Below, piece after piece: positions 8,799 through 17,463 of a stretch of 64,000 bases of DNA (the stretch's first letter is position 1; every line of letters begins with the position of its first letter). The notes beneath the pieces are model-generated. The model did not search any database and was not told where the DNA came from. It was given only the letters and a program-made list of their open reading frames with translations. A program made the position numbers and the translations under genes. Location: positions 124,001 through 188,000 of the forward strand of contig NZ_RQXT01000004.1 in the NCBI RefSeq assembly GCF_003863365.1. Direction: 5' to 3'. The DNA is from Mesorhizobium tamadayense. GTDB lineage: Bacteria > Pseudomonadota > Alphaproteobacteria > Rhizobiales > Rhizobiaceae.

Positions 8799-9536
8799 AT
8801 GTTCGAACTGACCGGCCGCAAGGCGCTCGTCACCGGCGCATCGGGAGGCATCGGCGAGGCGATCGCCAGGGTGCTGCACAGCCAGGGCGCCATCGTTGGC
8901 CTGCACGGCACCCGCGTCGAGAAATTGGAAGCGCTGGCCGGCGAGCTGGGCGAGCGCGTGAAGCTCTTTCCGGCGGACCTGACCAACCGCGACGCGGTCA
9001 AGGCGCTCGGCCAGAAGGCGGAGGCTGACCTCGAAGGCGTCGATATCCTGGTCAACAATGCCGGCATCACCAAGGACGGCCTGTTCGTGCGCATGTCGGA
9101 CGCCGATTGGGACCAGGTGCTCGAGGTGAACCTCACCGCCGTGTTCCGGCTTACCCGCGAGCTCACGCATCCGATGATGCGCCGCCGCCATGGCCGCATC
9201 ATCAACATCACCTCCGTCGTAGGCGTGACCGGCAATCCGGGCCAGACCAATTACTGCGCCTCCAAGGCCGGCATGATCGGTTTTTCCAAGTCGCTGGCGC
9301 AGGAGATCGCCACCCGCAACATCACCGTCAACTGCGTCGCCCCGGGCTTCATCGAATCGGCCATGACCGGAAAGCTCAACGACAAGCAGAAGGAAGCGAT
9401 CATGGCGGCGATTCCGGCGAGGCGCATGGGGACCAGCGCCGAGGTTGCTTCCGCGGTTGCCTATCTCGCCTCCAATGAGGCGGCTTACGTCACCGGCCAG
9501 ACCATCCACGTCAACGGCGGCATGGCGATGATCTAG
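8799..9536 (+). CDS. fabG: 3-oxoacyl-ACP reductase
   Basis: The 245-residue short-chain dehydrogenase has the NADP-binding TGASGGIG near 14-21, NNAG, the catalytic Ser-Tyr-Lys (NITS, then YCASK) and the FabG ending THVNGGMAM-like. It reduces 3-oxoacyl-ACP to 3-hydroxyacyl-ACP in fatty acid elongation. A GAAGGGAA ribosome site precedes the ATG. The last base of its TAG stop is the first base of the long palindromic element 9536-9741, so that element abuts the gene exactly. Confidence 0.97.
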   Translation: MFELTGRKALVTGASGGIGEAIARVLHSQGAIVGLHGTRVEKLEALAGELGERVKLFPADLTNRDAVKALGQKAEADLEGVDILVNNAGITKDGLFVRMSDADWDQVLEVNLTAVFRLTRELTHPMMRRRHGRIINITSVVGVTGNPGQTNYCASKAGMIGFSKSLAQEIATRNITVNCVAPGFIESAMTGKLNDKQKEAIMAAIPARRMGTSAEVASAVAYLASNEAAYVTGQTIHVNGGMAMI

Positions 9537-9741
9537 GGTGTGTTGATATTCAGGTGATGCCGGCCCGCAAACGGTGGCTTTCTGCGCTTCCGACCTTCGC
9601 CGGCCGAAGCATTCATGCAAGTGGCTTGGCAGTTAAGGCTACGGCCGGCGTAGGCCGGTGCTCACGTACTTAAGTACGCTCTGCTCCGGTTCTCGAAAGC
9701 CACATTTTCAGCTCGGCCTGACCTGAATCTCAACACACCCC
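9536..9741. mobile_element. 206-bp palindromic MITE-like element
   Basis: The ends are near-perfect inverted repeats: gggtgtgttgatattcaggt at 9536-9555 against its complement at 9721-9740, 19 of 20 matching. Homology continues inward to a second paired block (gtggctttc near 9574 with gaaagccac near 9699). Near the centre is a perfect 14-base palindrome cgtacttaagtacg (9665-9678). The element has no coding capacity. It looks like a non-autonomous miniature inverted-repeat element, or a large repetitive palindrome of the BIME type. A transcript through it would fold into a long hairpin. I see no clear target-site duplication. Confidence 0.7.
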
Positions 9742-9747
9742 GACCAT

Positions 9748-9787
9748 CCAAGCTCCGGTGGCTGTGAAAACAGCCATTTCGGCTTGG
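9748..9787 (+). repeat. Two-tier hairpin upstream of acpP
   Basis: An outer 6-bp stem (ccaagc / gcttgg) encloses a perfect 7-bp inner stem (tggctgt / acagcca) capped by a gaaa loop. There is no T run, so it is not a canonical terminator. It lies about 155 bases before acpP and could be an RNA structure in the leader, an mRNA stability element or an end of a repeat. Confidence 0.5.
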
Positions 9788-9942
9788 ACGCCCGTCGTTT
9801 TTCGTGTAATGCGGCCGGCAACCCGGCGGTTCGGGCAAGAACCGGTCCTGTGGCGTTGCGTTTCCCACAAGACCATCTTTCAGCTTGATTAGCGGCATTC
9901 CGCCCGCTAACGAAGACAACACAACGTAAGACGAGGCCCCAA

Positions 9943-10179
9943 ATGAGTGACACCGCAGAGCGCGTCAAGAAGATCGTCATCGAACATCTCGGCGTCGATG
10001 CCGACAAAGTGACGGAGCAGGCGAGCTTCATCGACGATCTGGGCGCGGACAGCCTCGATACGGTCGAACTCGTCATGGCGTTCGAAGAAGAGTTCGGCGT
10101 CGAGATCCCGGACGACGCCGCTGAGACCATCCTGACCGTGGGCGATGCCGTGAAGTACATCGACAAGGCCTCGGCCTGA
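9943..10179 (+). CDS. acpP: Acyl carrier protein
   Basis: The 78-residue acidic protein has the phosphopantetheine attachment motif [11 protein letters not shown] with Ser37 as the modified residue. It carries growing acyl chains in fatty acid synthesis. Length, motif and acidic helices are all typical of the housekeeping copy. It has a ~400-base upstream region because of the palindromic element and hairpin, so it may have its own promoter; ACP is usually needed in far larger amounts than the enzymes. fabF follows after 34 bases. Confidence 0.97.
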   Translation: MSDTAERVKKIVIEHLGVDADKVTEQASFIDDLGADSLDTVELVMAFEEEFGVEIPDDAAETILTVGDAVKYIDKASA

Positions 10180-10213
10180 GGCTTTCCACGGGCATCACCG
10201 GGGAGGACCTGCG

Positions 10214-11476
10214 ATGAGGCGTGTCGTCGTCACGGGCCTTGGCCTGCTTTCACCGTTCGGCATGGGCTTCGAGCACAGCTGGAAGGAATTGCTTTCCGGC
10301 CGCAGCGCCGCCCGCCGCGTCACCGAATTCGAGGTGGACGACCTTGCCTGCAAGATCGCCCACATCGTTCCACGCGGTGACGGCGCCGACGGCACCTTCA
10401 ATCCCGAGGCCGTGCTCGAGCCGAAGGAACTGCGCAAGATCGGCGACTTCATCCTCTACGGCATGGCGGCCGCCGACGAGGCGCTGGCCGATTCCGGCTG
10501 GAAGCCCGGGACGCATGAGGACCAGTGCGCCACCGGCGTGCTGATCGGTTCCGGCATCGGCGGCATCGACGGCATCGCCGAGAACGCGATGATCCTGAAG
10601 GAGCGCGGTCCGCGCCGCATCAGCCCGTTCTTCATCCCCGGACAGATCATCAATCTGGTCTCCGGCCAGGTTTCCATCCGGCACGGGCTGAAAGGCCCGA
10701 ACCATGCGGTCGTCACCGCTTGCTCGACCGGCGCGCACGCCATCGGCGATGCCGCGCGGCTGATCATTTGGGGCGATGCCGACGTCATGGTGGCGGGCGG
10801 CGCCGAGGCGCCGGTCACGCGGCTTTCCATGGCAGGTTTCGCGGCCTGCCGCGCGCTCTCCACCGAGCGCAACGACACGCCCGAGACCGCGTCGCGCCCC
10901 TATGACCGCGACCGCGACGGCTTCGTCATGGGCGAGGGTGCCGGCGTCGTCGTCCTGGAAGAGCTCGAGCACGCCAAGGCGCGCGGCGCCAAGATCTATG
11001 CCGAGGTCACCGGTTACGGCCTGACGGGCGACGCCTATCACATCACCGCTCCGGCCGAGGACGGCGACGGTGCGTTCCGCTGCATGACGGCGGCACTGAA
11101 TCGGGCCAAGCTCTCGCCCGCCGACGTCGACTACATCAACGCGCACGGCACCTCGACCATGGCCGACACGATCGAGCTCGGCGCCGTCGAGCGGCTGGTC
11201 GGCAATGCCGCCTCCAAGATTTCGATGTCGTCGACCAAGTCGTCGATCGGCCATCTGCTGGGCGCCGCCGGCGCCGCGGAAGCGATCTTCTCCATCCTCG
11301 CCATCCGCGACAACATTGCCCCCGCCACCATCAACCTCGACAATCCGGAACGCGAGACGGCGATCGATCTCGTGCCGAACAAGCCGCGCCAGCGTCAGAT
11401 CGATGTGGCGTTGTCGAACTCCTTCGGCTTCGGCGGCACCAACGCCTCGCTCGTCTTCCAACGTTACAATGGCTGA
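10214..11476 (+). CDS. fabF: 3-oxoacyl-ACP synthase II
   Basis: The 420-residue product is a KAS II enzyme: RRVVVTGLG start, active-site Cys in TACSTGAHAIGDA, first His in NAHGTST, and the second His and Lys in KSSIGHLLGAAG, with a GFGGTN C-terminus. It condenses malonyl-ACP with acyl-ACP during elongation, including the step giving cis-vaccenate. It is followed by a clear terminator at 11490, so the fab cluster probably ends here. Confidence 0.97.
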   Translation: MRRVVVTGLGLLSPFGMGFEHSWKELLSGRSAARRVTEFEVDDLACKIAHIVPRGDGADGTFNPEAVLEPKELRKIGDFILYGMAAADEALADSGWKPGTHEDQCATGVLIGSGIGGIDGIAENAMILKERGPRRISPFFIPGQIINLVSGQVSIRHGLKGPNHAVVTACSTGAHAIGDAARLIIWGDADVMVAGGAEAPVTRLSMAGFAACRALSTERNDTPETASRPYDRDRDGFVMGEGAGVVVLEELEHAKARGAKIYAEVTGYGLTGDAYHITAPAEDGDGAFRCMTAALNRAKLSPADVDYINAHGTSTMADTIELGAVERLVGNAASKISMSSTKSSIGHLLGAAGAAEAIFSILAIRDNIAPATINLDNPERETAIDLVPNKPRQRQIDVALSNSFGFGGTNASLVFQRYNG

Positions 11477-11489
11477 GCATTCAGCACAC

Positions 11490-11519
11490 CGGCAGGTCCG
11501 CCGCCTGCCGTCATTTTTG
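11490..11519 (+). terminator. Rho-independent terminator after fabF
   Basis: A 7-bp stem (cggcagg / cctgccg) with a 7-base loop is followed by tcattttt. It lies just past the fabF stop and before mltG, and should end the fatty acid synthesis transcript. Confidence 0.8.
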
Positions 11520-11579
11520 CCAAATTTGTCCCTACGCTTCGGCTAGGGGATTCGTTGCAAGATTAGACGGTAGGGCGCC

Positions 11580-12815
11580 ATGAATACAAATCCGGGCGGC
11601 GGTGGGGAATTCGGACAGCGTCAGACGCAAGGACCGATCGTGCCCAAGACAGCCGCCGAAGCTCTGCGCCCCGAGGCCGGCACGCCGCCGCCGTCGAAAC
11701 GCTCGCGCGCCTCGCGCAGCCAGGTCGTGGTGTTCCTGAACTTCTTCCTTTCGTTGGTCATCCTGGCCGTGCTCGCCTCGGGTGCTGCGCTCTATTTCGG
11801 CATGCAGGCCTTTATCGAGCCCGGTCCGTCCGCCAATGGCGACACCTTCATGGTCAAGCCGAATACCGGCGTGCAGGAGATCGCCGACCAGCTGGAGCGT
11901 CGCGGCCTGGTCAGCGATGCGCGCATCTTCAGGCTGGGCGTGCGCGCCACCGGCAATGATTCCGCGCTGAAGGCCGGCGAATACGCCATCAAGCCGCGCG
12001 CCTCGATGCGCGACATCATGGACCTGTTCAAGAGCGGCAAGTCGGTCATGTATTCGCTGACCATCCCCGAAGGGCTGACGGTCGAGCAGGCGCTGCAGCG
12101 CGTGGCCGAGCAGGAGGCGCTGACCGGCGACCTGCCGGCGACCCTGCCGCCCGAGGGCAGCATCGCGACCGACACGCTGCGCTTCACCCGCGGCGCCACA
12201 AGGCAGCAGATGCTCGACAAGCTGGTCGCCGATCAGAAGAAGCTGGTCGAAGACGTCTGGGAGCATCGCGCGCCAGACCTGCCGATCGCCAACATCCAGG
12301 ACTTCGTCATCCTGGCCTCGATCGTCGAGAAGGAGACGGGCAGGGGCGACGAGCGCTCGCGCGTGGCCGCCGTCTTCCTCAACCGGCTGGCCAAGGGCAT
12401 GCGGCTGCAGTCCGATCCGACCATCATCTACGGCCTGTTCGGCGGCAAGGGCAAACCGGCCGACCGGCCGATCTTCCAGTCCGACATCGAGAAGCAGACG
12501 CCCTACAACACCTATCTGATCAAGGGCCTGCCGCCGACGCCGATTGCCAATCCGGGCCGCGCGGCGCTGGAGGCGGTGGCCAATCCGTCGAAGACGGGCG
12601 ATCTCTATTTCGTCGCCGACGGCAATGGTGGGCATGTCTTTGCCGCGACGCTGGAAGAGCACAACCAGAACGTCGCCCGCTACCGGGAGCTGCAGAAAAA
12701 GCAGGCGGATGCTGCCGCCAAGGTTTCCGGCCAAACGACGGCGCCTGCCGCCCCCGATGGCGATGCCGGCGACAGCGGCGAGAATGGCGACGCGAGCGGC
12801 GACGCCGCCCAGTAG
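11580..12815 (+). CDS. mltG: Endolytic peptidoglycan transglycosylase MltG
   Basis: The 411-residue product has a cytoplasmic Pro/Ser/Arg-rich N-terminus, one membrane helix at about 50-70 and a periplasmic YceG-like domain. The catalytic Glu is in SIVEKETG near residue 250, and LQSDPTIIYG and YNTYLIKGLPPTPI are family landmarks. MltG cuts nascent glycan strands and helps set their length. The C-terminal 40 residues are a low-complexity Ala/Gly/Asp tail. Its place between fabF and yicC-gmk is the usual alphaproteobacterial order. Confidence 0.93.
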   Translation: MNTNPGGGGEFGQRQTQGPIVPKTAAEALRPEAGTPPPSKRSRASRSQVVVFLNFFLSLVILAVLASGAALYFGMQAFIEPGPSANGDTFMVKPNTGVQEIADQLERRGLVSDARIFRLGVRATGNDSALKAGEYAIKPRASMRDIMDLFKSGKSVMYSLTIPEGLTVEQALQRVAEQEALTGDLPATLPPEGSIATDTLRFTRGATRQQMLDKLVADQKKLVEDVWEHRAPDLPIANIQDFVILASIVEKETGRGDERSRVAAVFLNRLAKGMRLQSDPTIIYGLFGGKGKPADRPIFQSDIEKQTPYNTYLIKGLPPTPIANPGRAALEAVANPSKTGDLYFVADGNGGHVFAATLEEHNQNVARYRELQKKQADAAAKVSGQTTAPAAPDGDAGDSGENGDASGDAAQ

Positions 12816-12972
12816 GCCGTCGCGGTTACCGGGTCTGGCCCGTCTGCTTTGACGCGGGGCCGTATTCATGTTTTGAGGGGGACATCCGACGCTGGCCAGA
12901 GGTCCGGCGTTTCTGCAAGGGGCGCATGTTCGGGCAATCGCGCCCGGGCCTGCGACAGGGGTGACGCGCATT

Positions 12973-13863
12973 ATGAACGTGCAGAGCATGACAGGTTTCG
13001 CGCGAGCCGTTGCTGAACGCGACGGCACGGCGATCGCCTGGGAAGTGAAATCGGTCAACGGCAAGAGCGTCGAGGTCAGGCTGAGATTGCCGCAAGGCTT
13101 CGACCGGCTGGAACCCGCCGTCCGGCAGACCGTGCAGAAGCGCTTCGCGCGCGGCAATTTCCAGGCCACGCTGACCGTCGCCCGCGCCGTCGCGCAGCAG
13201 GTGCAGCCGGTGGTCAATGAGGCCTTCCTGAAGGACCTGGCGGGCCTGGCCATGCGCCTGCAGGAGCAGTTCGGCGTCCAGCCCGCCACCGCCGATGGGC
13301 TACTTGCGCTGCGCGGCGTCCTCGATATTCCGGAGACGGTCGAGACGGAGGAGGAACGTGCAGCCCTCGACGCCGCGATCCTGTCGGCGCTGGACACAGC
13401 ACTTGCCGGGCTGGAGCAGGCGAGGCAGAGCGAGGGTGCCGCGCTGCGCACGCTGTTGTTCGGCCATATTGTCACTATCGAGGCGCTGACGCTCAAGGCC
13501 GAGGCCGACCCATCGCGCGAGCCGGCGGCGATCCGCGAGCGCATCGCCGAACAGGTCAGCCTGCTGATGGATGCGTCGGCCAATCTCGACGCGGTCCGGC
13601 TGCATCAGGAAGCAGCCTTCCTCGCCACCAAGGCCGACATCCGCGAGGAGATCGACCGGCTGAAGACGCATGTCGCTTCCGCGCGGGCGCTGCTCGGAAG
13701 CGGCGGCGCCGTCGGCCGCAAGCTCGATTTTCTGGCGCAGGAATTCAATCGCGAATCGAATACCTTGTGCTCCAAGTCGAATGCCGCCGCGGTCACCGCG
13801 ATCGGGCTGGAGCTCAAGGCGGTGGTCGACCAGTTTCGCGAACAGGTTCAGAATCTGGAGTGA
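12973..13863 (+). CDS. YicC-family endoribonuclease
   Basis: The 296-residue product starts with QSMTGFARA, the family signature, and ends with the conserved block around [28 protein letters not shown] and a C-terminal EQVQNLE. YicC/YloC proteins are reported to be hexameric endoribonucleases involved in RNA turnover. A GTG four codons upstream is possible; I chose the ATG at 12973 because the family starts close to MTGFARA. It ends 5 bases before gmk, so the two are cotranscribed. Confidence 0.88.
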   Translation: MNVQSMTGFARAVAERDGTAIAWEVKSVNGKSVEVRLRLPQGFDRLEPAVRQTVQKRFARGNFQATLTVARAVAQQVQPVVNEAFLKDLAGLAMRLQEQFGVQPATADGLLALRGVLDIPETVETEEERAALDAAILSALDTALAGLEQARQSEGAALRTLLFGHIVTIEALTLKAEADPSREPAAIRERIAEQVSLLMDASANLDAVRLHQEAAFLATKADIREEIDRLKTHVASARALLGSGGAVGRKLDFLAQEFNRESNTLCSKSNAAAVTAIGLELKAVVDQFREQVQNLE

Positions 13864-13868
13864 CGGGG

Positions 13869-14543
13869 ATGGTTGCCAAGGAACCGACGGCTGCCAGGGA
13901 CTTGGGGTCCCGCATCCGCCGCCGCGGGCTGATGCTGGTGCTGTCGTCGCCGTCGGGCGCCGGCAAGTCGACGATCGCGCGCAATCTTCTGGATAGCGAT
14001 ACGAGCCTCGAGCTGTCGGTCTCCGTCACCACCAGGCCGCGCCGCGGCTCGGAGATCGAGGGCGTCCACTATCATTTCCGCACCATGCGCGAGTTCGAGC
14101 GGCTGCGCGATTCCGACGCGCTGCTGGAATGGGCCGAGGTGCACGGCAATTTCTATGCGACGCCGCGCGAGCCGGCGGAGCTGGCGCTTGCCGAAGGCCG
14201 CGACATGCTGTTCGACATCGACTGGCAGGGCGCCCAGCAGCTCAAGGAGAAGATGCGCGCCGACATCGTCTCGATCTTCATCCTGCCGCCCTCGATGAAG
14301 GAATTGAAGGCGCGCCTGAAGCGCCGCGCCGAGGACCAGGAGCAGGTCATCGAGACCAGGCTGAAGAATGCCCGCGTCGAGATCGAGCACTGGAAGGAAT
14401 ACGACTTCGTCATCGTCAACGACGATCTCGACCGCGCCTTCGCCGAGGTCCGCGCCATCGTCAGCGCCGAGCGCCTGCGCCGCGACCGCCGACCGGGCCT
14501 GTTCGACTTCATCTCGGGATTGCTGGACGAGAAGACGCAGTAG
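13869..14543 (+). CDS. gmk: Guanylate kinase
   Basis: The 224-residue product has the P-loop [10 protein letters not shown] near 25-34, the GMP-binding stretch [17 protein letters not shown] and the [10 protein letters not shown] motif. It converts GMP to GDP, and here has a ~15-residue N-terminal extension ([13 protein letters not shown]...) common in rhizobial homologues. The start ATG at 13869 comes 5 bases after the yicC stop with GGGG upstream. The conserved partner rsmA lies 5.5 kb further on, beyond an accessory islet. Confidence 0.95.
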   Translation: MVAKEPTAARDLGSRIRRRGLMLVLSSPSGAGKSTIARNLLDSDTSLELSVSVTTRPRRGSEIEGVHYHFRTMREFERLRDSDALLEWAEVHGNFYATPREPAELALAEGRDMLFDIDWQGAQQLKEKMRADIVSIFILPPSMKELKARLKRRAEDQEQVIETRLKNARVEIEHWKEYDFVIVNDDLDRAFAEVRAIVSAERLRRDRRPGLFDFISGLLDEKTQ

Positions 14544-14556
14544 AGCAGGCGCTCAC

Positions 14557-14946
14557 TTATGGCTTGCCGATCTCCATGATGAGTTGCGCCACTGCGAAAT
14601 TTTCGATTCCAAGCCCACGGAGACGATTGACCTCGGCAAGCTCCTCGAAGATCCTGCGCATCTCCTGATCGATATATTCAGGATAGCAGAACCAATTGCC
14701 ACCTTTGCCGATGCGAATAGTGCGAACCTCACCGGCCCATTCGTAGATGTCCTGGAACAGGTGACGATGAACGGCTTTGTAGTGCTCATAGTCCAAATTG
14801 CCGGCCGGGAACCCTTCGTCGGCTCTAGTCACGAAGAGCGCCAACTCGAATTCGTCGAGTTCGGCTTGGTCCTCGATGTTTAGCCTGTTGCGAAGAACGG
14901 TCGTGCCTGGATAGCACAGCGGATCCTCTTCAGCGGCGTAGACCAC
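14557..14946 (-). pseudogene. Fic/Doc-family protein truncated before the active site
   Basis: The 129-residue frame matches the N-terminal half of Fic proteins: YPGTTVLRNRLNI, then HRHLFQDIYEWAGEVRTI, GGNWFCYP and ELAEVNRLRG. Active Fic enzymes continue into HPFREGNGR, which binds ATP and carries the catalytic His. Here the frame stops (GKP, then TAA) just where that motif should begin, 13 bases from the convergent gmk gene, and no continuation is visible in another frame. It therefore cannot AMPylate by the known mechanism. I infer loss of the 3' half by deletion at the gmk boundary. The neighbour 14956-15159 is probably its former antitoxin. Confidence 0.75.
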
Positions 14947-14955
14947 CTATTGATC

Positions 14956-15159
14956 CTATTTTTTGCGGTGCGCTTGTTCCTTGATCAACTTCCTGCGCTC
15001 ATCGCCGCTCAAGCCGCGCGCGCGGCTTTCCCTTAGTATCGTGCTCATGCGTTGAGACAACTTAAGGCCTTCGACCGCGCTGATTTTTTCGCCCTTGTCA
15101 CTGGTCAGAATGAACTTACCGATCTTACTCGAACGGTTAGCGGTTGGGCTGTTTTTCAT
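14956..15159 (-). CDS. Small basic protein, probable Fic-associated antitoxin
   Basis: The 67-residue product is rich in Lys, Arg and Ser, with a central ISAVEGLKLS segment and a C-terminal GLSGDERRKLIKEQ. The SAVEG string resembles, but does not exactly match, the (S/T)xxxE(G/N) inhibitory motif of Fic antitoxins. The gene lies nine bases upstream of the Fic remnant, the usual antitoxin position. I infer an antitoxin that outlived its truncated toxin. It could instead be a small protein of unrelated function. Confidence 0.55.
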   Translation of the reverse strand: MKNSPTANRSSKIGKFILTSDKGEKISAVEGLKLSQRMSTILRESRARGLSGDERRKLIKEQAHRKK

Positions 15160-15206
15160 GGAAGCACATTATCACGCTCAGTGTTTTCTGGGCAATCGCT
15201 TGCCCG

Positions 15207-15488
<282 letters not shown>

Positions 15489-15549
15489 CTCCGGCCTCGC
15501 CGCGGGCGGAGTGCCGTGCTGAAGGCGCGACTGCGCTCTACCTCGTCCC

Positions 15550-16221
15550 CTATCTTATCCTTCCGTCGACAAGCTCGATCCGCCGATCCATGCGGGCGGC
15601 CATGTCGAGGTCGTGCGTCACCGCGACGACGCTCTTGCCGCGCTTGCGCACCAGTTCCTCCAGAATGGTGAAGACCTGCTCGGAGCTCCTGGTGTCGAGG
15701 CTCCCGGTGGGCTCGTCGGCAAGGATCAGCGGCGGGTCGTTAGCAAGCGCGCGCGCCACCGCCACGCGCTGGCGCTGTCCGCCCGAAAGCTGGTCGGGCC
15801 GCTTGTCGAGATGGTCGCCGAGGCCAAGCGATGCGAGCAGGTCGCCGGCCCGGTCGTGCATTTCCTGCCGCGTCAGCCGGCCGAGCTTGCGCATCGGGAT
15901 CTCGACATTCTCGCGCGCGGTGAATTCCGGCAAAAGGAAATGGAACTGGAAGACGAAGCCGAGCTCGGAAAGCCTGGTCGCGGCGCGCTCGCGCTCGTCC
16001 ATCGGCCCGGCATCGCGGCCGCCGATCCTGAGCGTGCCGCCGGTCGGCCGGTCGAGCAGGCCGAGCAGATAAAGCAGCGACGACTTGCCCGAGCCGGACG
16101 GCCCGGTGACGGCGACCAGCTCGTTGTCGCCGATCGAGAGCGTGATATCCCTGACCAGCGTGACGGGAATGATCTCCGGCAGCACGCGCGTCAGGTGCTC
16201 GGTCTCGATCAGCGCGGTCAT
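15550..16221 (-). CDS. ABC transporter ATP-binding protein (MacB/LolD type)
   Basis: The 223-residue ATPase has Walker A GPSGSGKSS at about 40-48, a Q-loop FQF near 91, signature LSGGQRQR at 145-152 and Walker B LILADEPTGSLD. The FVFQFHFLLPEFTARENV stretch is typical of the LolD/MacB/DevA group, which energises FtsX-like permeases. Its ATG overlaps the permease stop by four bases. With the permease and the HlyD-like protein it forms a three-gene efflux or export operon (order adaptor, permease, ATPase). No outer-membrane channel gene is nearby. Confidence 0.9.
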   Translation of the reverse strand: MTALIETEHLTRVLPEIIPVTLVRDITLSIGDNELVAVTGPSGSGKSSLLYLLGLLDRPTGGTLRIGGRDAGPMDERERAATRLSELGFVFQFHFLLPEFTARENVEIPMRKLGRLTRQEMHDRAGDLLASLGLGDHLDKRPDQLSGGQRQRVAVARALANDPPLILADEPTGSLDTRSSEQVFTILEELVRKRGKSVVAVTHDLDMAARMDRRIELVDGRIR

Positions 16222-17459
16222 GTCGCCCCCCTGATGATGTCGACCGGGTTGAGGCGGGCGGCGCGGCGCGCCGGCAGATAGCCCGCTACCGCCGCCGAGC
16301 CTAGCGCGAAGGCCGAGGCGATAACGTAGTGGAGCAGGCTCCAGGCGATCGGCAGATGCGTAATCTCCTGTCCGGTCGCCGCGATCTGGAAGCGCACCAT
16401 CGACAGCGCATAGATCATGGCAAAGCCGAGCACGCAGCCGATCGCCGAGCCGCCGGCGCCGATCGCCATGCCTTCGAGCAAGAACAGCCGGCGCATGTCG
16501 GCCTCGGGGAAGCCGAGCGACTTCATGATGGCGATGTCGCGCGCCTTCTCGTGGGTGATGGTCGAGATGATGTTGTAGATGCCGAAGCCGGCGACCAGCA
16601 TGATGGCGCCCACCACCGTGTACATGATGACGTTGCGCACGACGAGCGCCTGGAGGATGGATTCGTTCGCTTCCTGCCAGGCTACGGCCTTGTAGCCGAG
16701 CTCGGCCTCGGCGCGCTTCGCCACAGCCGGCGCGCGGTTCGGGTCGTCGAGCTTGATGCGGATCTCGTTGATGGCGTTCGGCCGCGCCGAGACGATCTGC
16801 GCGTTCTTCAACAGCACATAGGCCTCGCCCTCGTCGCGCGCCGTGGTGCCGGTGTGGAACAGCGCGCCGATCTTGAAATTGCGCGTCAGCCCCTGCGATG
16901 ACACGGCCGTGATGGTGTCGCCGAGGCCGGCGCCCAGCCGGTTCGCCATGGTGTCGCCGATCAGCACGTTGTTGCCGCCGGCGGCAAGGTCGGCGAAGCT
17001 TCCCTTGATGAACTTGCCGACGATCGGCGACACGCCCAGCTCGCGCTGCGGATCGACGCCGATGATCGAAGCGCCGACTTCGCGGCTGGAATAGCGCACG
17101 ACGCCCTGTGTCTTCAGGCTCGCGGCAAAGCGGCCGGGAATCCAGCTTTCAAGCCAGGCGGTGGCGGCGGTCGGGTTGATGATGCCGCGACGGTCGTCAC
17201 GCGGCCTTAAGCCCGAGATCGCGACCGTGGCGAAGGCGTCCTCCGCCGGCTGGCGGCGGGCGCTGCGCTGATCGTCGGTGATGTCGACATGCGGCATGGT
17301 GTCGACGAGCTGCCTGACGAAATCGTCCTGCCCGCCCTGCATAAGCGCGGCCATGGCGATGGAGAAGCCGACGCCGACCGCGACGCCGAGCACGGCGACC
17401 ACCGTCTGGCGGCCGCGGCCGGCGATGTGGGTGATGGCAATATCGAGGATGAGCGGCAT
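16218..17459 (-). CDS. FtsX-like ABC transporter permease (MacB/DevC type)
   Basis: The 413-residue product has an N-terminal membrane helix (about 15-40), a large periplasmic MacB-like domain (about 45-260) and three C-terminal helices of the FtsX fold. These include EKARDIAIMKSLGFP, the coupling stretch conserved in LolC/E and DevC, and a final GYLPARRAARLNPVDIIRG. Four segments and an inserted periplasmic domain indicate mechanotransmission-type export rather than uptake. It is flanked by the adaptor gene 4 bases upstream and overlaps the ATPase by 4 bases. Confidence 0.88.
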   Translation of the reverse strand: MPLILDIAITHIAGRGRQTVVAVLGVAVGVGFSIAMAALMQGGQDDFVRQLVDTMPHVDITDDQRSARRQPAEDAFATVAISGLRPRDDRRGIINPTAATAWLESWIPGRFAASLKTQGVVRYSSREVGASIIGVDPQRELGVSPIVGKFIKGSFADLAAGGNNVLIGDTMANRLGAGLGDTITAVSSQGLTRNFKIGALFHTGTTARDEGEAYVLLKNAQIVSARPNAINEIRIKLDDPNRAPAVAKRAEAELGYKAVAWQEANESILQALVVRNVIMYTVVGAIMLVAGFGIYNIISTITHEKARDIAIMKSLGFPEADMRRLFLLEGMAIGAGGSAIGCVLGFAMIYALSMVRFQIAATGQEITHLPIAWSLLHYVIASAFALGSAAVAGYLPARRAARLNPVDIIRGAT

Positions 17460-17463
17460 GGCC

